From: Promethearchaeota archaeon
Lineage (GTDB): Archaea; Asgardarchaeota; Lokiarchaeia; Sigyniarchaeales; SOKP01
DNA length: 59,682 nt
Direction: 5' to 3'
NCBI GenBank assembly: GCA_030667705.1
Contig: DAOUVJ010000003.1
Coordinates: 1 to 59,682 of the forward strand
In this document: positions 48,554-58,800 of the stretch, piece by piece
How positions within the stretch are numbered: position 1 is the first letter of the stretch
Layout of the letters: every line of letters starts with the position of its first letter
Program-made: the position numbers and the translations under genes
Notes under the pieces: model-generated
Database searches by the model: none
Told to the model about the DNA's origin: nothing
The model's input: the letters and a program-made list of their open reading frames with translations, nothing else

Positions 48554-48958
48554 TTAATCTAAGAAATCTTGAATTTGGTTATCCCAGATTTTACTATTGG
48601 TAACATTCTTTTCCCATTCATTCCTTATTTCATTCTTAAGATATTCTGTACTTGGACCTATTGGTAAATTTTCTAAAAATCCAATATATCTAGGGACATG
48701 ATAATAAGCAAGGTTACGATATAAAAAGTCACTTAATTTTTTTGGTGTAAGGGAAGAATTTTTCACTTTTAATTCACTTTGATATTATACGGCGTATAAT
48801 ATCACTTCAGTTTTAGGTCTTGAATTCACATTTCTTGAATCATTTATGAGGGAAATACATATACTTGAATGAATTGAAGGATGCGAATTAACCATGCGTT
48901 CAATTTCTTTTAAATAGATTTTTTCTCCAGCTATATTAAGAATCTCATTTTTTTTACC
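48554..48958 (-). pseudogene. C-terminal remnant of a second acyl-CoA synthetase
   Basis: Reading from about 48958, the frame gives NEILNIAGEKIYLKEIERMV, then VILYAV, a TAA at 48787-48785, and YQSELKV. It continues to LTPKKLSDFLYRNLAYYHVPRYIGFLENLP and ends at 48554. This is the complete C-terminal lid domain of an ANL ligase (hinge, IYLKEIE, YYHVPRYI, LP.GPS) with one stop codon inside. The catalytic lysine motif is changed (GPSTEYLK in place of TPTGKIQK). The N-terminal domain is absent; upstream comes a poly-A/T tract. A GTG at 48766 could start a 70-residue peptide, but a function is unlikely. Confidence 0.75.
48781..48803. repeat. Perfect 23-bp palindrome with 3-base centre
   Basis: GATATTATAC (48781-48790) and GTATAATATC (48794-48803) flank GGC. 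The palindrome lies inside the ligase remnant and contains its TAA stop. It could be a regulator-binding site or the result of hairpin-templated mutation. Confidence 0.7.
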
Positions 48959-49022
48959 AAAAAAAAAAAACGAAAAAAAACAACTTAGTAATAATATACT
49001 TAATAATGATATAGATGGGGCA

Positions 49023-49127
49023 ATGAGACTTCAAGAATGGCTTTTTAGAAGATTTATTGGCTCAGAAGATAATCATGAGAGAATTGATGAACTTATAGAA
49101 AGCTTGAAGAAAAGAAAAAAAAAATAG
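49023..49127 (+). CDS. Possible 34-residue charged peptide
   Basis: ATG 49023 to TAG 49127 encodes a short helix-forming peptide (RLQEWLFRRFIGSEDNHERI, then a lysine-rich tail). It lies on the plus strand in the gap between the ligase remnant and the ferredoxin subunit gene. The frame is open for about 12 more codons upstream. No ribosome-binding site is clear, and no family was recognised. It may be a chance frame. Confidence 0.25.
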   Translation: MRLQEWLFRRFIGSEDNHERIDELIESLKKRKKK

Positions 49128-49135
49128 TTGTTTTT

Positions 49136-49702
49136 TTATTTTTCCTTTGTTTTATTATTGAATATTATTGATGGTTGATATTTATCTTTAAACTCGAAAC
49201 CTATTGCCTCCTTTGAAAATCCGTATTTTTTCTGAAGTTCTTCGATTGGGGCGATATCTAAGGCATACATGGGACACGCTTCTACACAAATAGGATTTTT
49301 TCCCTCGTCTATTCGATCCACACATAGATTGCATTTTTGCATCTTTGCTTCTTTGTGGTTTTCAAATTGTGGGACATCCCATGGACAAACTTTCAAGCAT
49401 TTTGCTCCACATTCCTCATATCCCAAACATTTTTCACTATCCACAATAACAATTCCATCACGTTCTCTTTTTATTATGGCTTTTGTAGGACAAGCGAGTA
49501 AACAAGGAGGGTTCTTGCAATGGTTACATGCGATTGGAAGATAAGATAGGGTGAGATTGGGGAATTTACCTTCCTCGATTTGAGTGATTCTCATCCAATT
49601 AACTGAAGCTGCCGTAATATCGTGCCAATCCTTACACGCAACTGAGCATGTAAAACATCCAATGCATCTAGATTGATCAATGTAAAACCCGATTTGTGTC
49701 AT
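49136..49702 (-). CDS. Four-cluster ferredoxin subunit of molybdopterin oxidoreductase (DmsB-like)
   Basis: The 188-residue protein has four cysteine clusters in DmsB order: CIGCFTCSVAC near residue 15, CNHCKNPPCLLACP near 59, CLGYEECGAKCLKVCP near 92, and CNLCVDRIDEGKNPICVEACP near 124. Together they can bind four [4Fe-4S] clusters and pass electrons to or from the catalytic subunit. No membrane segment or signal peptide is present. Its start overlaps the stop of the catalytic subunit gene by four bases, and GGGAGG precedes the ATG. No membrane anchor gene follows. Confidence 0.92.
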   Translation of the reverse strand: MTQIGFYIDQSRCIGCFTCSVACKDWHDITAASVNWMRITQIEEGKFPNLTLSYLPIACNHCKNPPCLLACPTKAIIKRERDGIVIVDSEKCLGYEECGAKCLKVCPWDVPQFENHKEAKMQKCNLCVDRIDEGKNPICVEACPMYALDIAPIEELQKKYGFSKEAIGFEFKDKYQPSIIFNNKTKEK

Positions 49703-51987
49703 TTGTTAGCATCCTCCCTTTTTTTTGAGTGTAATTCGACTTGAACCAAAGAACTATTCATTGGAAATGCTCCACCTGGAGAATAACCATCATTTGTTAG
49801 TACATTTGCACATCCACCCCGATCCACACCGTTCTCGGTAGGATTATACCAAGCTCCTTGATAAACACAAATAACCCCCGGCATGATTCTTTCTGTTACT
49901 TTAGCAGGAATTCGAATTCTACCTCTATCGTTGAAAACATCAATGAGGTCTCCATTATTTATCTCCCTTGAAGTTGCATCTACAGTACTAATCCATGCTT
50001 CATGAGCCTCTACTTCTTCCAACCAAGGCATGTTCAAGCTTGAATGAGTCCTCCGTTTATTATGAGGCGTAATAAGTTGTAAAGGATATTTTGATGTTTT
50101 AGGCGAATCATAATTCTCATCGTGAGATAAATATTTTGGTATTGGAGGTATCAATGGATTTTCCATCTCAGCAAGAGCCTCACAATAGATTTCGATTTTA
50201 CCAGATGAGGTGGGGAATTCATATTTTTCTGGATCCTCTACTTGTTTTTTAAAAGCTATGAAAGGTTCGTCGACTTTTACTTTATAATAGCCATCTCTCT
50301 TCATTTTATTAAAATTTTTAATATCTTTACGAGGAGCAGCAAGCATTTTTAGGATTTGTTCTTCTTCCATATCCAATAATCCTCCTTTAATACCTAATCT
50401 TTTTGCTAATTCCTTACTAATCTCTAGATCTGATTTAGATTCGTAAAGAGGCTCAATCGCTTTATTTAGATAAAGATAATAAGGCGAACCTAGCCATGGG
50501 ACGGCTATATCATTTCTTTCCATGAATGTATTCACAGGTAGAACTATATCAGCGAATTTAGCGGTTGGAGTCATGAACTGATCTTGGACGATGACAAAAT
50601 CTAATGCCTTTAAAGCCTTGATTCCCTTATTAAGATTGCCATATTGATTAAGTCTATTACTTGCGACTATATATGCTAATTTAATATCTGCCGGAAAACC
50701 ACCCTCACGGCCTTGTAAAATTGCATCATAATAATCATTGTAATGTATTCTTGTTTTAGCGGGATTCGTACCTCCGCGGAGTTTAAATAAGGTATTTTTT
50801 CGAGGAAGTGCATTAAAATCTACGGGATTATCTTGTGGTCTTAATTTTTTTATTTTAGGTTTTTCGATTTTAGCACCATCGGCATGTTCTTGCTTCTTTT
50901 TGCCTGGTATTATTGTTTCTCTACTATAATATGCTCTCATAAATCCTGAAGCATAACCTCCATTAATTCCAATATTTCCAGTGATTGCTGTAAGAACGGC
51001 AGCTGCACGAGCGAATTGTTCACCAAACATTGTTCTAGCGGGTCCCCAACCTGCAATAAGGGCAGCAGGTTTTTTAGTTGCATATTCCCTCGCTAGATTT
51101 TCAATTAATTTTGAAGGGACATTGGTAATGCTTTCTGCCCATTGAGGTGTCTTTTCCACTCCATCTTCTTTACCCATAACATAAGATTCATACTCATCAA
51201 ACCCAATTGTATATTTTTCAATGAAATCTCTATCAAGAAGATTTTCTTTAATAATTACATACGCCATTGCTATCAACATGGCTGTATCTGTATTAGGACG
51301 GATTGGTATCCATTCACTTGCTAAAACTGCGGCTGAATCCGTAAATATAGGATCAACTGCTACTATCTTGACTCCTTTTTCTCTAGCTTTTGATAATATG
51401 AGAGGTGTTCCGGGATCCCAAATGGTACTTGCTGGATTCCAACCCCACATTATGATGAGTTTAGAGTTTAAAAGATCTTCTCTAGAGTTTCCAGACATGA
51501 TTGTACCATAAGTAGCCATTGAAGCAAATAAAGCACCTTCATATGAAGGAGCACCCCACATTCTGGTATATCCTCCAAATTGGTTTAACATTAAACCCAC
51601 AGAAGTCACTCCATGGAGCATTCCTTGATTTCCAGAACCCGCTACAAAAAGAATAGAGGAGTTATCATATTTCTCTTTAATTAATTTAAGTTTTTCAGCA
51701 ACGGAATCTAACGCTTCTTCCCATGAAATACGTTCAAACTTACCTTCTCCGCGTTCTCCAGTACGGCGCATGGGATACTTAAGTCTATCATCTGAATAGA
51801 CTCGTTGACGGTATGCTCTCCCTCTCAAACATGCTCTTAATTGTGGTTCTTCATCATGATCAGTTTCAAATCTAATTATCCTGCCATTTTTAACATGTGC
51901 TTTTAAAACACAGCGCCCACCACAATCATGGCAACAAGCTGTATTAATAATTTTAGTTTCATTATTATTTATATTCTCTTCAGTCAT
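49699..51987 (-). CDS. Molybdopterin oxidoreductase, catalytic subunit (DMSO reductase family)
   Basis: This 762-residue protein carries an N-terminal [4Fe-4S] site, CHDCGGRC (C19, C22, C26) with C53 in LRACLRG. Three molybdopterin domains follow, including MWGWNPAST near residue 187 and a C-terminal MGD-binding domain (QLITPHNKRRTHSS near 643). At the metal-ligand position the sequence reads GAPSYEG, suggesting a serine (S148) on Mo or W, as in DMSO-reductase-type enzymes rather than formate dehydrogenases. There is no twin-arginine signal, so the enzyme is probably cytosolic. The substrate is unknown. It is translationally coupled to the ferredoxin subunit. Confidence 0.9.
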   Translation of the reverse strand: MTEENINNNETKIINTACCHDCGGRCVLKAHVKNGRIIRFETDHDEEPQLRACLRGRAYRQRVYSDDRLKYPMRRTGERGEGKFERISWEEALDSVAEKLKLIKEKYDNSSILFVAGSGNQGMLHGVTSVGLMLNQFGGYTRMWGAPSYEGALFASMATYGTIMSGNSREDLLNSKLIIMWGWNPASTIWDPGTPLILSKAREKGVKIVAVDPIFTDSAAVLASEWIPIRPNTDTAMLIAMAYVIIKENLLDRDFIEKYTIGFDEYESYVMGKEDGVEKTPQWAESITNVPSKLIENLAREYATKKPAALIAGWGPARTMFGEQFARAAAVLTAITGNIGINGGYASGFMRAYYSRETIIPGKKKQEHADGAKIEKPKIKKLRPQDNPVDFNALPRKNTLFKLRGGTNPAKTRIHYNDYYDAILQGREGGFPADIKLAYIVASNRLNQYGNLNKGIKALKALDFVIVQDQFMTPTAKFADIVLPVNTFMERNDIAVPWLGSPYYLYLNKAIEPLYESKSDLEISKELAKRLGIKGGLLDMEEEQILKMLAAPRKDIKNFNKMKRDGYYKVKVDEPFIAFKKQVEDPEKYEFPTSSGKIEIYCEALAEMENPLIPPIPKYLSHDENYDSPKTSKYPLQLITPHNKRRTHSSLNMPWLEEVEAHEAWISTVDATSREINNGDLIDVFNDRGRIRIPAKVTERIMPGVICVYQGAWYNPTENGVDRGGCANVLTNDGYSPGGAFPMNSSLVQVELHSKKREDANK

Positions 51988-52035
51988 ATTCGGTTCATCA
52001 AATGTGTTTTTATTAAGATTCTACTCACAAAATCT

Positions 52036-52860
52036 TTATCGTCCTTGGAAAACAGGTTTCCTCTTCTCAAAAAATGCTGTTATTCCTTCACTAACATCTT
52101 TAGATTGTGAGTTAATTCCATACCCAAACTGTTCGAATTGAAGCCCAACATTTAATGGCACTTGGGAACCATACTGAACGCATTTCTTAATGACAAACAA
52201 ACTATTTGTAGCCGCATTCCCTAACCAACTAGCTTTCTCGTGAACAGTATCTTCAAATTCCTCTTCAGAAACTAGAAAAGCAACAAATCCAAAATCATTC
52301 ATCTGTTTAGCAGTATAATGCTCACCAAAAAACATCATTTTTTTAACTTGCATCAATCCTAAACTTCTTACTAAGCGTTGGGTTCCACCATTTGCTGGAA
52401 AAATACCTCTATTGACTTCTGGTAATCCAAAAACAGAACGATTAGTAGCTATTACGATATCACAGACTAATACTAACTCCAATCCACCACCTAAGGCGAA
52501 ACCATCAACTGCGGCTATAATTGGTTTGTGAAAAGCTTCTATCAAATTGTAATATTTATGCTTAACATGCATGGCATGGGTTCGATGTCTAGGGTTTTTT
52601 GGATCCATATTTGGAAGTGGAGCTGATGATAAATCTGCACCAGCTGAAAATGCCGGTTTTTTTGTAAAGTCTTTTGTTCCTCTAATGACAACACACCTTA
52701 TATTGTCATTCATTTCCATGGGCTCAAGAGCTTCAGCAATTTCTTTCAATGTATGCGTTTGAAGTGCATTTAATTTATCTGGCCTGTTAATTGAGATTAC
52801 AGCGTAATTCCCATCTTCTCTCATTTCTACTTTTAAATGTTCAAATTCTTTTCCATTCAT
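52036..52860 (-). CDS. Enoyl-CoA hydratase
   Basis: This 274-residue crotonase has both catalytic glutamates in place: GGGLELVLVCD near residue 120 and FGLPEVNRGIFPANGGTQRL near 140-159. The oxyanion-hole segment is AFSAGADLSS near residue 67. It should hydrate 2-enoyl-CoA, for example crotonyl-CoA, to the 3-hydroxyacyl-CoA. It is the only crotonase of the four in the window with the full hydratase set. AAGGT precedes ATG 52860. It lies 48 bases before the molybdopterin gene on the same strand and divergent from the third AbfD-family gene. Confidence 0.92.
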   Translation of the reverse strand: MNGKEFEHLKVEMREDGNYAVISINRPDKLNALQTHTLKEIAEALEPMEMNDNIRCVVIRGTKDFTKKPAFSAGADLSSAPLPNMDPKNPRHRTHAMHVKHKYYNLIEAFHKPIIAAVDGFALGGGLELVLVCDIVIATNRSVFGLPEVNRGIFPANGGTQRLVRSLGLMQVKKMMFFGEHYTAKQMNDFGFVAFLVSEEEFEDTVHEKASWLGNAATNSLFVIKKCVQYGSQVPLNVGLQFEQFGYGINSQSKDVSEGITAFFEKRKPVFQGR

Positions 52861-53004
52861 TAGAATACCTTCTTTAAATCATATTAATTATTGATAGATT
52901 TTCCTTCATTACTAATAAATTTTTATTAATCCTTTAAAAATCGAAATTAAGAGAAGAAGAGAATTATATTTATCATTACTTGTCATAGTTTTTCAACACA
53001 AAAA

Positions 53005-53070
53005 ACTATATATTTTGTTATTGTTAATTAAAATTAATTTTAATAATAAATAAGAAAATCAAACAAGGAG
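53005..53070 (+). promoter_or_regulatory. Promoter and ribosome-binding site of the third AbfD-family gene
   Basis: ACTATATATT at 53005-53014 fits an archaeal TATA box. AAGGAG near 53065-53070 lies about seven bases before ATG 53078. The implied leader is about 40 bases. Confidence 0.5.
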
Positions 53071-53077
53071 AAAACGA

Positions 53078-54556
53078 ATGTTGAGAACAAAAGAAGAATA
53101 TATGAAAGCCTTAAGCAAAATGAAAAAAAATATCTATTTTGATGGGGAAAAAATTGATCGTTTGGATGAACGGCAAATACCATGCATCAATACAATTGGA
53201 ACTACATATGATTTGGCTGAAGATCCGGAATATAAGGATTTAATGCTTGTAAAATCTCATCTTAGTGGTGAAATTATAAATAGATTTACACATATTCATC
53301 AAAGTACTGAAGATCTTCATAAAAAGCAAGATATGACACGAAAACTCTGTCAGAAAGTTGGTGGATGTATTCAACGCTGTATGGGTTGTGATGCAGCAAA
53401 TGCAATCTATAATGTGAGCTATGAAGCGGATAAAGTAAATAAAGGAGAAACTAATTATCACGAGAACTTTAAAAAATGGTTGGAACGGTTTCAGAAGGAA
53501 GATTTAATTGCAGCTTGTGCTCAAACCGATGTTAAAGGTGATCGGATAAAACGTCCCGCAGATCAAGCTGATCCAGATATGTATGTTCATGTTGTAGAAA
53601 AAAGAAATGATGGTATTATAGTTCGCGGATGTAAGGTTCACATTTCTGAAGCTTCAGTTTCTGATGAAATATTAGTTGTTCCTACAAGGGCTTTAAGAGA
53701 AGTAGATAAAGACTATGCAGTTGCATTTGCTGTACCTGCAGATCATGAGAGGGTTATACAATCAGTTACCATTCATAATCTTCGAAAGAGGGAAAAATTT
53801 GAACGTGGATTCATGGGCGGCGCTACAGATTCATATATCATTTTTGATGATGTATTTGTTCCATGGGAACGAGTCTTTTTATGTGGCGAATATCAACATG
53901 GTGGCGTTCTTGCCTTATTATTTGGTCTATTTCATCGTCATAGTTATTCCGGGTGTAAGCCTGCCATCGGAGATTTAACTGTAGGTACAGCCGCTTTAGC
54001 AGCAGAATATAATAATATTCAGAGAGCCTCTCATGTAAGGGGTAAATTAGCTGAATTAATCATGATTACAGAACTGGGCTATGCTGCGGGATATACTGCA
54101 TCTGATCTCGGTAAACCTGAAGTATACATGCCTGGTATAGGCTTTATACCCTATGGCCCTGGAAGCTATATTCCAAATTCAATTTATTGTAATGTAGGAA
54201 GATGTTTAACTGGAGAAAGTGTATATCGAGAAGCAGAAATAATATGTGATCTCTCAGGTGGAATGCCAGCAACGTTCCCTCATGAAAAAGACTTCTTAAA
54301 TCCAGATCTTAAGGATCATCTTTATAAATACATAACTAGAAATCAAAAGATCGCACCTGAAAATGCAGCACAATTCTGGAGATATGTTGGAGATGTGCTT
54401 TGTTCCGCATCAGGAGGGATTGGTCAAGTTGGAGGTTATCATGGCGGAGGTTCCCCCGTAATGGAGCAAATCGCTATTACATCTCAATATGATATAGAAT
54501 TCAGAAAAAAATTGATAAAAGATATTGCTGGAATTAATGATGGATTGAATAAATAA
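53078..54556 (+). CDS. 4-hydroxybutyryl-CoA dehydratase/HpaB-superfamily enzyme, paralogue 2
   Basis: The 492-residue protein keeps all four [4Fe-4S] ligands of AbfD: CIQRC (C97, C101) and HRHSYSGCK (H286, C293), plus the tyrosine and lysine beside them. Two acidic residues of AbfD differ: the glutamate before FDDVFVP is aspartate (ATDSYIIFDD), and the C-terminal one is glycine (GGYHGGGSPV). It resembles paralogue 1 more than the abfD copy. A related radical dehydration or isomerisation of another CoA ester is likely. It stands alone, divergent from the enoyl-CoA hydratase. Confidence 0.87.
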   Translation: MLRTKEEYMKALSKMKKNIYFDGEKIDRLDERQIPCINTIGTTYDLAEDPEYKDLMLVKSHLSGEIINRFTHIHQSTEDLHKKQDMTRKLCQKVGGCIQRCMGCDAANAIYNVSYEADKVNKGETNYHENFKKWLERFQKEDLIAACAQTDVKGDRIKRPADQADPDMYVHVVEKRNDGIIVRGCKVHISEASVSDEILVVPTRALREVDKDYAVAFAVPADHERVIQSVTIHNLRKREKFERGFMGGATDSYIIFDDVFVPWERVFLCGEYQHGGVLALLFGLFHRHSYSGCKPAIGDLTVGTAALAAEYNNIQRASHVRGKLAELIMITELGYAAGYTASDLGKPEVYMPGIGFIPYGPGSYIPNSIYCNVGRCLTGESVYREAEIICDLSGGMPATFPHEKDFLNPDLKDHLYKYITRNQKIAPENAAQFWRYVGDVLCSASGGIGQVGGYHGGGSPVMEQIAITSQYDIEFRKKLIKDIAGINDGLNK

Positions 54557-54706
54557 GGATTTCTACATTTAATACTATTTTTTCCCTTCTATTTTATTTT
54601 TTTGAGCTATGCTACGAGAATTTATCTTGTTAATAAATAAGCTTAAAAAAAGTTATTTGTTATCTATATGTTAAGAATATAACCAAATATAAGTTAATTT
54701 TTATTG

Positions 54707-55840
54707 ATGTTATACAAGAAAGAAAGACCCGCTATTTTAATGTTTAAAGATGGCCGTTACTTCGAAGGGATCGGATTTGGAGCGACGAAAAAAGTACATG
54801 GTGAAATAGTATTCACGACGATTACTGGTGCTGGGTACAATGAAACTTTAACAGATCCCTCATATAATGGTCAAATTGTCGTCATGACACACCCCTTAGT
54901 AGGAAATTATGGAGTTCCTGCTTGGGAAAAGGATGAATCAGGCATTCTCAAGTATTTTGAATCTGATTCAATAAAAGTGAGAGGATTTGTAATTAATGAA
55001 TGTTGCAAGAATCCGAGTCATTATGAGAGTGTAAAAACTCTAAATGAATTCCTTTTAGAAGAAAATGTCCCTGGGATAGAATGGATTGATACTCGTGCTA
55101 TAACCAAGATTTTAAGAGATGAAGGAGTGAAGTTAGGGTTATTAGCAGTTCTAAACCCTGGTGAAATCCCAAATATTGAGGAATTACGGGAGGAAGTAAA
55201 ACAAGTAGAAGATCCGAACTTAAGACTTTTATCCCGTGAAGTATCAACCCAAGAAGTTATTCATTATAAGCCTTTTCATGCAAAAGGCAGGGTTGTTGTT
55301 TTAGATATGGGTGTGAAATTAAATATCTTAAGGAATTTCATATGTCGTGATATAGAAGTAGTTGTCGTCCCTCATGATTATACGTACGAACAAATCATGT
55401 TATTAAACCCAAATGGAGTCTTCATTTCTAATGGTCCTGGAGATCCTTCAGTGTATCTAAGCGCTATAGAAGTTACTCGCAACTTAATAAAAAATAACAT
55501 GCCAACAATGGGGATTTGTTTAGGAAATCAAATAATTGGTTTAGCTGCGGGGGGGTCTTCATATAAATTAAAATACGGCCATCGAGGAGGTAATAAAACT
55601 GTTATAAATCCCTATACTAAAAGATGTTTTATAACTTCTCAAAACCACGGTTTTTGCGTTAAAGATTTTGAACAAGGTGGTTTTAAAGAATTTTTGAAAA
55701 ATATAGATGATGATTCAAATGAAGGAATAATGCATAATCAAAAACAAATAATTGCAGTACAATTCCATCCTGAAGCATCACCTGGTCCACTTGATTCTCT
55801 CTATTTATTTGATAAATTTATAGAAATGATGAGTTTATAA
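54707..55840 (+). CDS. carA: Carbamoyl-phosphate synthase, small (glutaminase) subunit
   Basis: The 377-residue protein releases ammonia from glutamine for CarB in pyrimidine and arginine synthesis. The N-terminal domain has FEGIGFGA and the TDPSYNGQIV segment. The glutaminase domain has SNGPGDP near residue 245, the nucleophile cysteine in GICLGNQ near 270 (most members have GICLGHQ), and His-Glu in FHPEASPGP near 354. ATG 54707 is preferred over the TTG just before it. The carB ATG follows three bases after the stop, so the two are translated together. Confidence 0.95.
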   Translation: MLYKKERPAILMFKDGRYFEGIGFGATKKVHGEIVFTTITGAGYNETLTDPSYNGQIVVMTHPLVGNYGVPAWEKDESGILKYFESDSIKVRGFVINECCKNPSHYESVKTLNEFLLEENVPGIEWIDTRAITKILRDEGVKLGLLAVLNPGEIPNIEELREEVKQVEDPNLRLLSREVSTQEVIHYKPFHAKGRVVVLDMGVKLNILRNFICRDIEVVVVPHDYTYEQIMLLNPNGVFISNGPGDPSVYLSAIEVTRNLIKNNMPTMGICLGNQIIGLAAGGSSYKLKYGHRGGNKTVINPYTKRCFITSQNHGFCVKDFEQGGFKEFLKNIDDDSNEGIMHNQKQIIAVQFHPEASPGPLDSLYLFDKFIEMMSL

Positions 55841-55843
55841 AAA

Positions 55844-58800
55844 ATGCCGTTAGATACAACAATTAAAAAAGCACTAATATTAGGTTCAGGGGGAATTCGA
55901 ATTGGACAAGCGGGAGAATTTGATTATTCCGGAAGTCAAGTTCTAAAAGCATTAAAAGAAGAAGGTATAGAAACGATATTAATTAATCCAAACATAGCAA
56001 CAATTCAAACTGACCCGGAATTATCAGATAAGGTTTACTTATTACCCGTAAATGTAAAATATGTTGAGGAAGTAATAAAAAAAGAGAAACCAGATGGTAT
56101 TTTACTGGCATTTGGAGGTCAAACCGCTCTAAACGTCGGTGTGGAGTTAAAAGAACTTGGTATTCTGGAAAAGTATAATATAAGAGTCCTTGGAACCCCT
56201 ATAGAGGCAATTGAGGTCACTGAAGATCGAGAATTATTTGTAATAGCCATGAATAAGGCAAACGCTAAAGTTTGTCGAAGTAAAGCTGTAACATCGTATA
56301 AAGAGGCATTAAAAGTAGTTAATAATTTTGGCTTTCCATTAATGCTTCGAGTAGCTTACACGCTAGGTGGGAGGGGTTCTGGAATCATAGATAATATGAA
56401 AGATTTTGAACGGATGGCAAAAAAAGGGCTCGCTCAATCCAGAATTCATCAAATCCTAATTGAAGAATCGATATGGGGTTGGAAAGAAATCGAGTATGAA
56501 GTAGTAAGAGATTCTGCCGATAATTGCTTCATAAATTGTAACATGGAAAATTTTGACCCCGTTGGAATTCATACCGGGGAAAGCATTGTAGTTGCACCGT
56601 CTCAAACGCTCACTAATGATGAATATCACATGTTACGATCCGCGTCGATCCGCGTCATAAGGGGTCTTGGGATTATCGGTGAATGCAATATTCAATACGC
56701 ATTAAATCCTTTTTCGAAAGAATTTCGAGTGATTGAAGTTAATGCACGCCTTTCAAGATCATCAGCATTAGCCTCAAAAGCTACTGGATACCCATTGGCA
56801 TACATAGCTGCCAAATTAGCAATAGGATATACTTTACCAGAACTCAAAAATAAAATAACGGGTATAACAACAGCCTGCTTTGAGCCCGCATTAGATTATT
56901 TGGTTCTAAAAATCCCCCGTTGGGATTTGACTAAATTTCAAAAAGTTGACAGACGCATAGGAAGTCAGATGAAATCAGTTGGAGAAGTAATGGCAATAGG
57001 AAGAACGTTTGAAGAAGTTCTCCAAAAAGCAGTAAGAATGTTAGATATCGGTATGAAAGGATTAGTAGCTAATAATTTAGAAGATATTGAAGATATAAAC
57101 GAGTTAAAATATGCGTTAAGAAACCCAACTGACTTAAGGCTCTTAAGAATTGCTGAGGCAATTAAAAAAGGCATATCAATTGATGAAATATATCGTTTAT
57201 CAAGAGTAGATAAATGGTTCCTATATAAACTCAAAAATATCGTAGATCTCCAAAGACAATTACAAGATATACAATTGCTTGAAACCGATGATAGTGAGAA
57301 GAAATATTGGTTGAAAAGAGCAAAAAGATTTGGTTTCTCAGATGGGCAGATCGGTAAAATCATGTCCGTAGATACGATTTTTATCAGGCAAATGCGTAGA
57401 AGATTAAATATTCATCCTTTTGTAAAACGAATTGATACATTAGCAGCGGAATGGCCAGCTATCACGAATTATTTATACTTAACATATAGTGCTTCTGAAC
57501 ATGATATCGATTTTGAAAACGAAAAAATGAGAAATCTTAAAAAAGTTATAGTTTTAGGTTCGGGGACCTACCGAATTGGGGCTTCCGTAGAATTTGACTG
57601 GGGTTCTGTAAATTGTTTGTTAGGGCTGAAAAAATTAGGTATCGATCAAGCAATCATGATTAACTATAATCCAGAAACTGTTAGTACAGACTATGATATT
57701 TCAGATAAACTATATTTTGAAGAGTTATCTGGTGAACGAGTGTTAGATATATGTGAACTAGAACAAGCTTACGGTATAGTAGTGTCGGCCGGTGGTCAAA
57801 TAGCACAAAATTTAGCATCAAAATTCTCAAAGTATTCAGAAATTTTTCGTAAAACTGGTATTAATATCTTAGGAACTCATGGAACGAGAATAGATATGGC
57901 AGAAGATCGCGCAAAGTTTAGCGCTCTCCTTGATCAACTCAATATAGATCAACCTCAATGGAAAATGCTTACTACACCTGAGGAAGCTTTATCATTCGCC
58001 CAATTAGTAGGTTATCCCGTGCTTGTGAGACCTTCATACGTGTTAAGTGGAGCTGCAATGCGCGTTTCATACGATGAAAAAACTCTACGAGATACTTTAG
58101 ATTTAGCGGCTGCAGTCTCCAAGGATTATCCCGTAGTAATCACTAAATTCTTTACAAATGCTCGCGAAGTTGAATGCGATGGTGTATGTGATGGTGAAAA
58201 CGTTTTAATTGGTGCAATTGTTGAACACATCGAGAATGCAGGAGTTCATTCTGGTGATGCTAACATGGCTATACCGCCTCAAACGGTTTCAGATGAAAAT
58301 ATACAAAAAATTGAAGAATATACAAGAAAAATTGCTCTCGCTTTAAAAATAAGAGGACCATTTAATGTTCAATATCTCGTAAAAGATCATGAAGTATCGG
58401 TAATTGAATGCAATTTAAGATCTAGTAGGAGCATGCCTTATGTTTCGAAAACGAGAGGAATTAATCTCATGAGATTAGCTGCCGAAGTAATAATGGGTAA
58501 CAAAATCCCAGTGAGATTAATGGATCTTCCTTATGGCAATTATGTATCAGTTAAGACCCCAATGTTCTCGTTTGTGAGATTAGATAAAGCAGATCCTATC
58601 TTAGGCGTTGAAATGGCAAGTACAGGAGAAGTTGCTTGCATTGATGCCGATTTCCCCGGAGCTTTAATGAAATCATTAGAAGCTTCTGAGTTGAACATAC
58701 CAGTTAATGGGGGAAATGTCTTAATTTCGGTAGGTGGTGATGAATTAAAGAATCAGGTAATACCTCTTGCCCAAAAATTGAAGGAATTAGAATTCACAAT

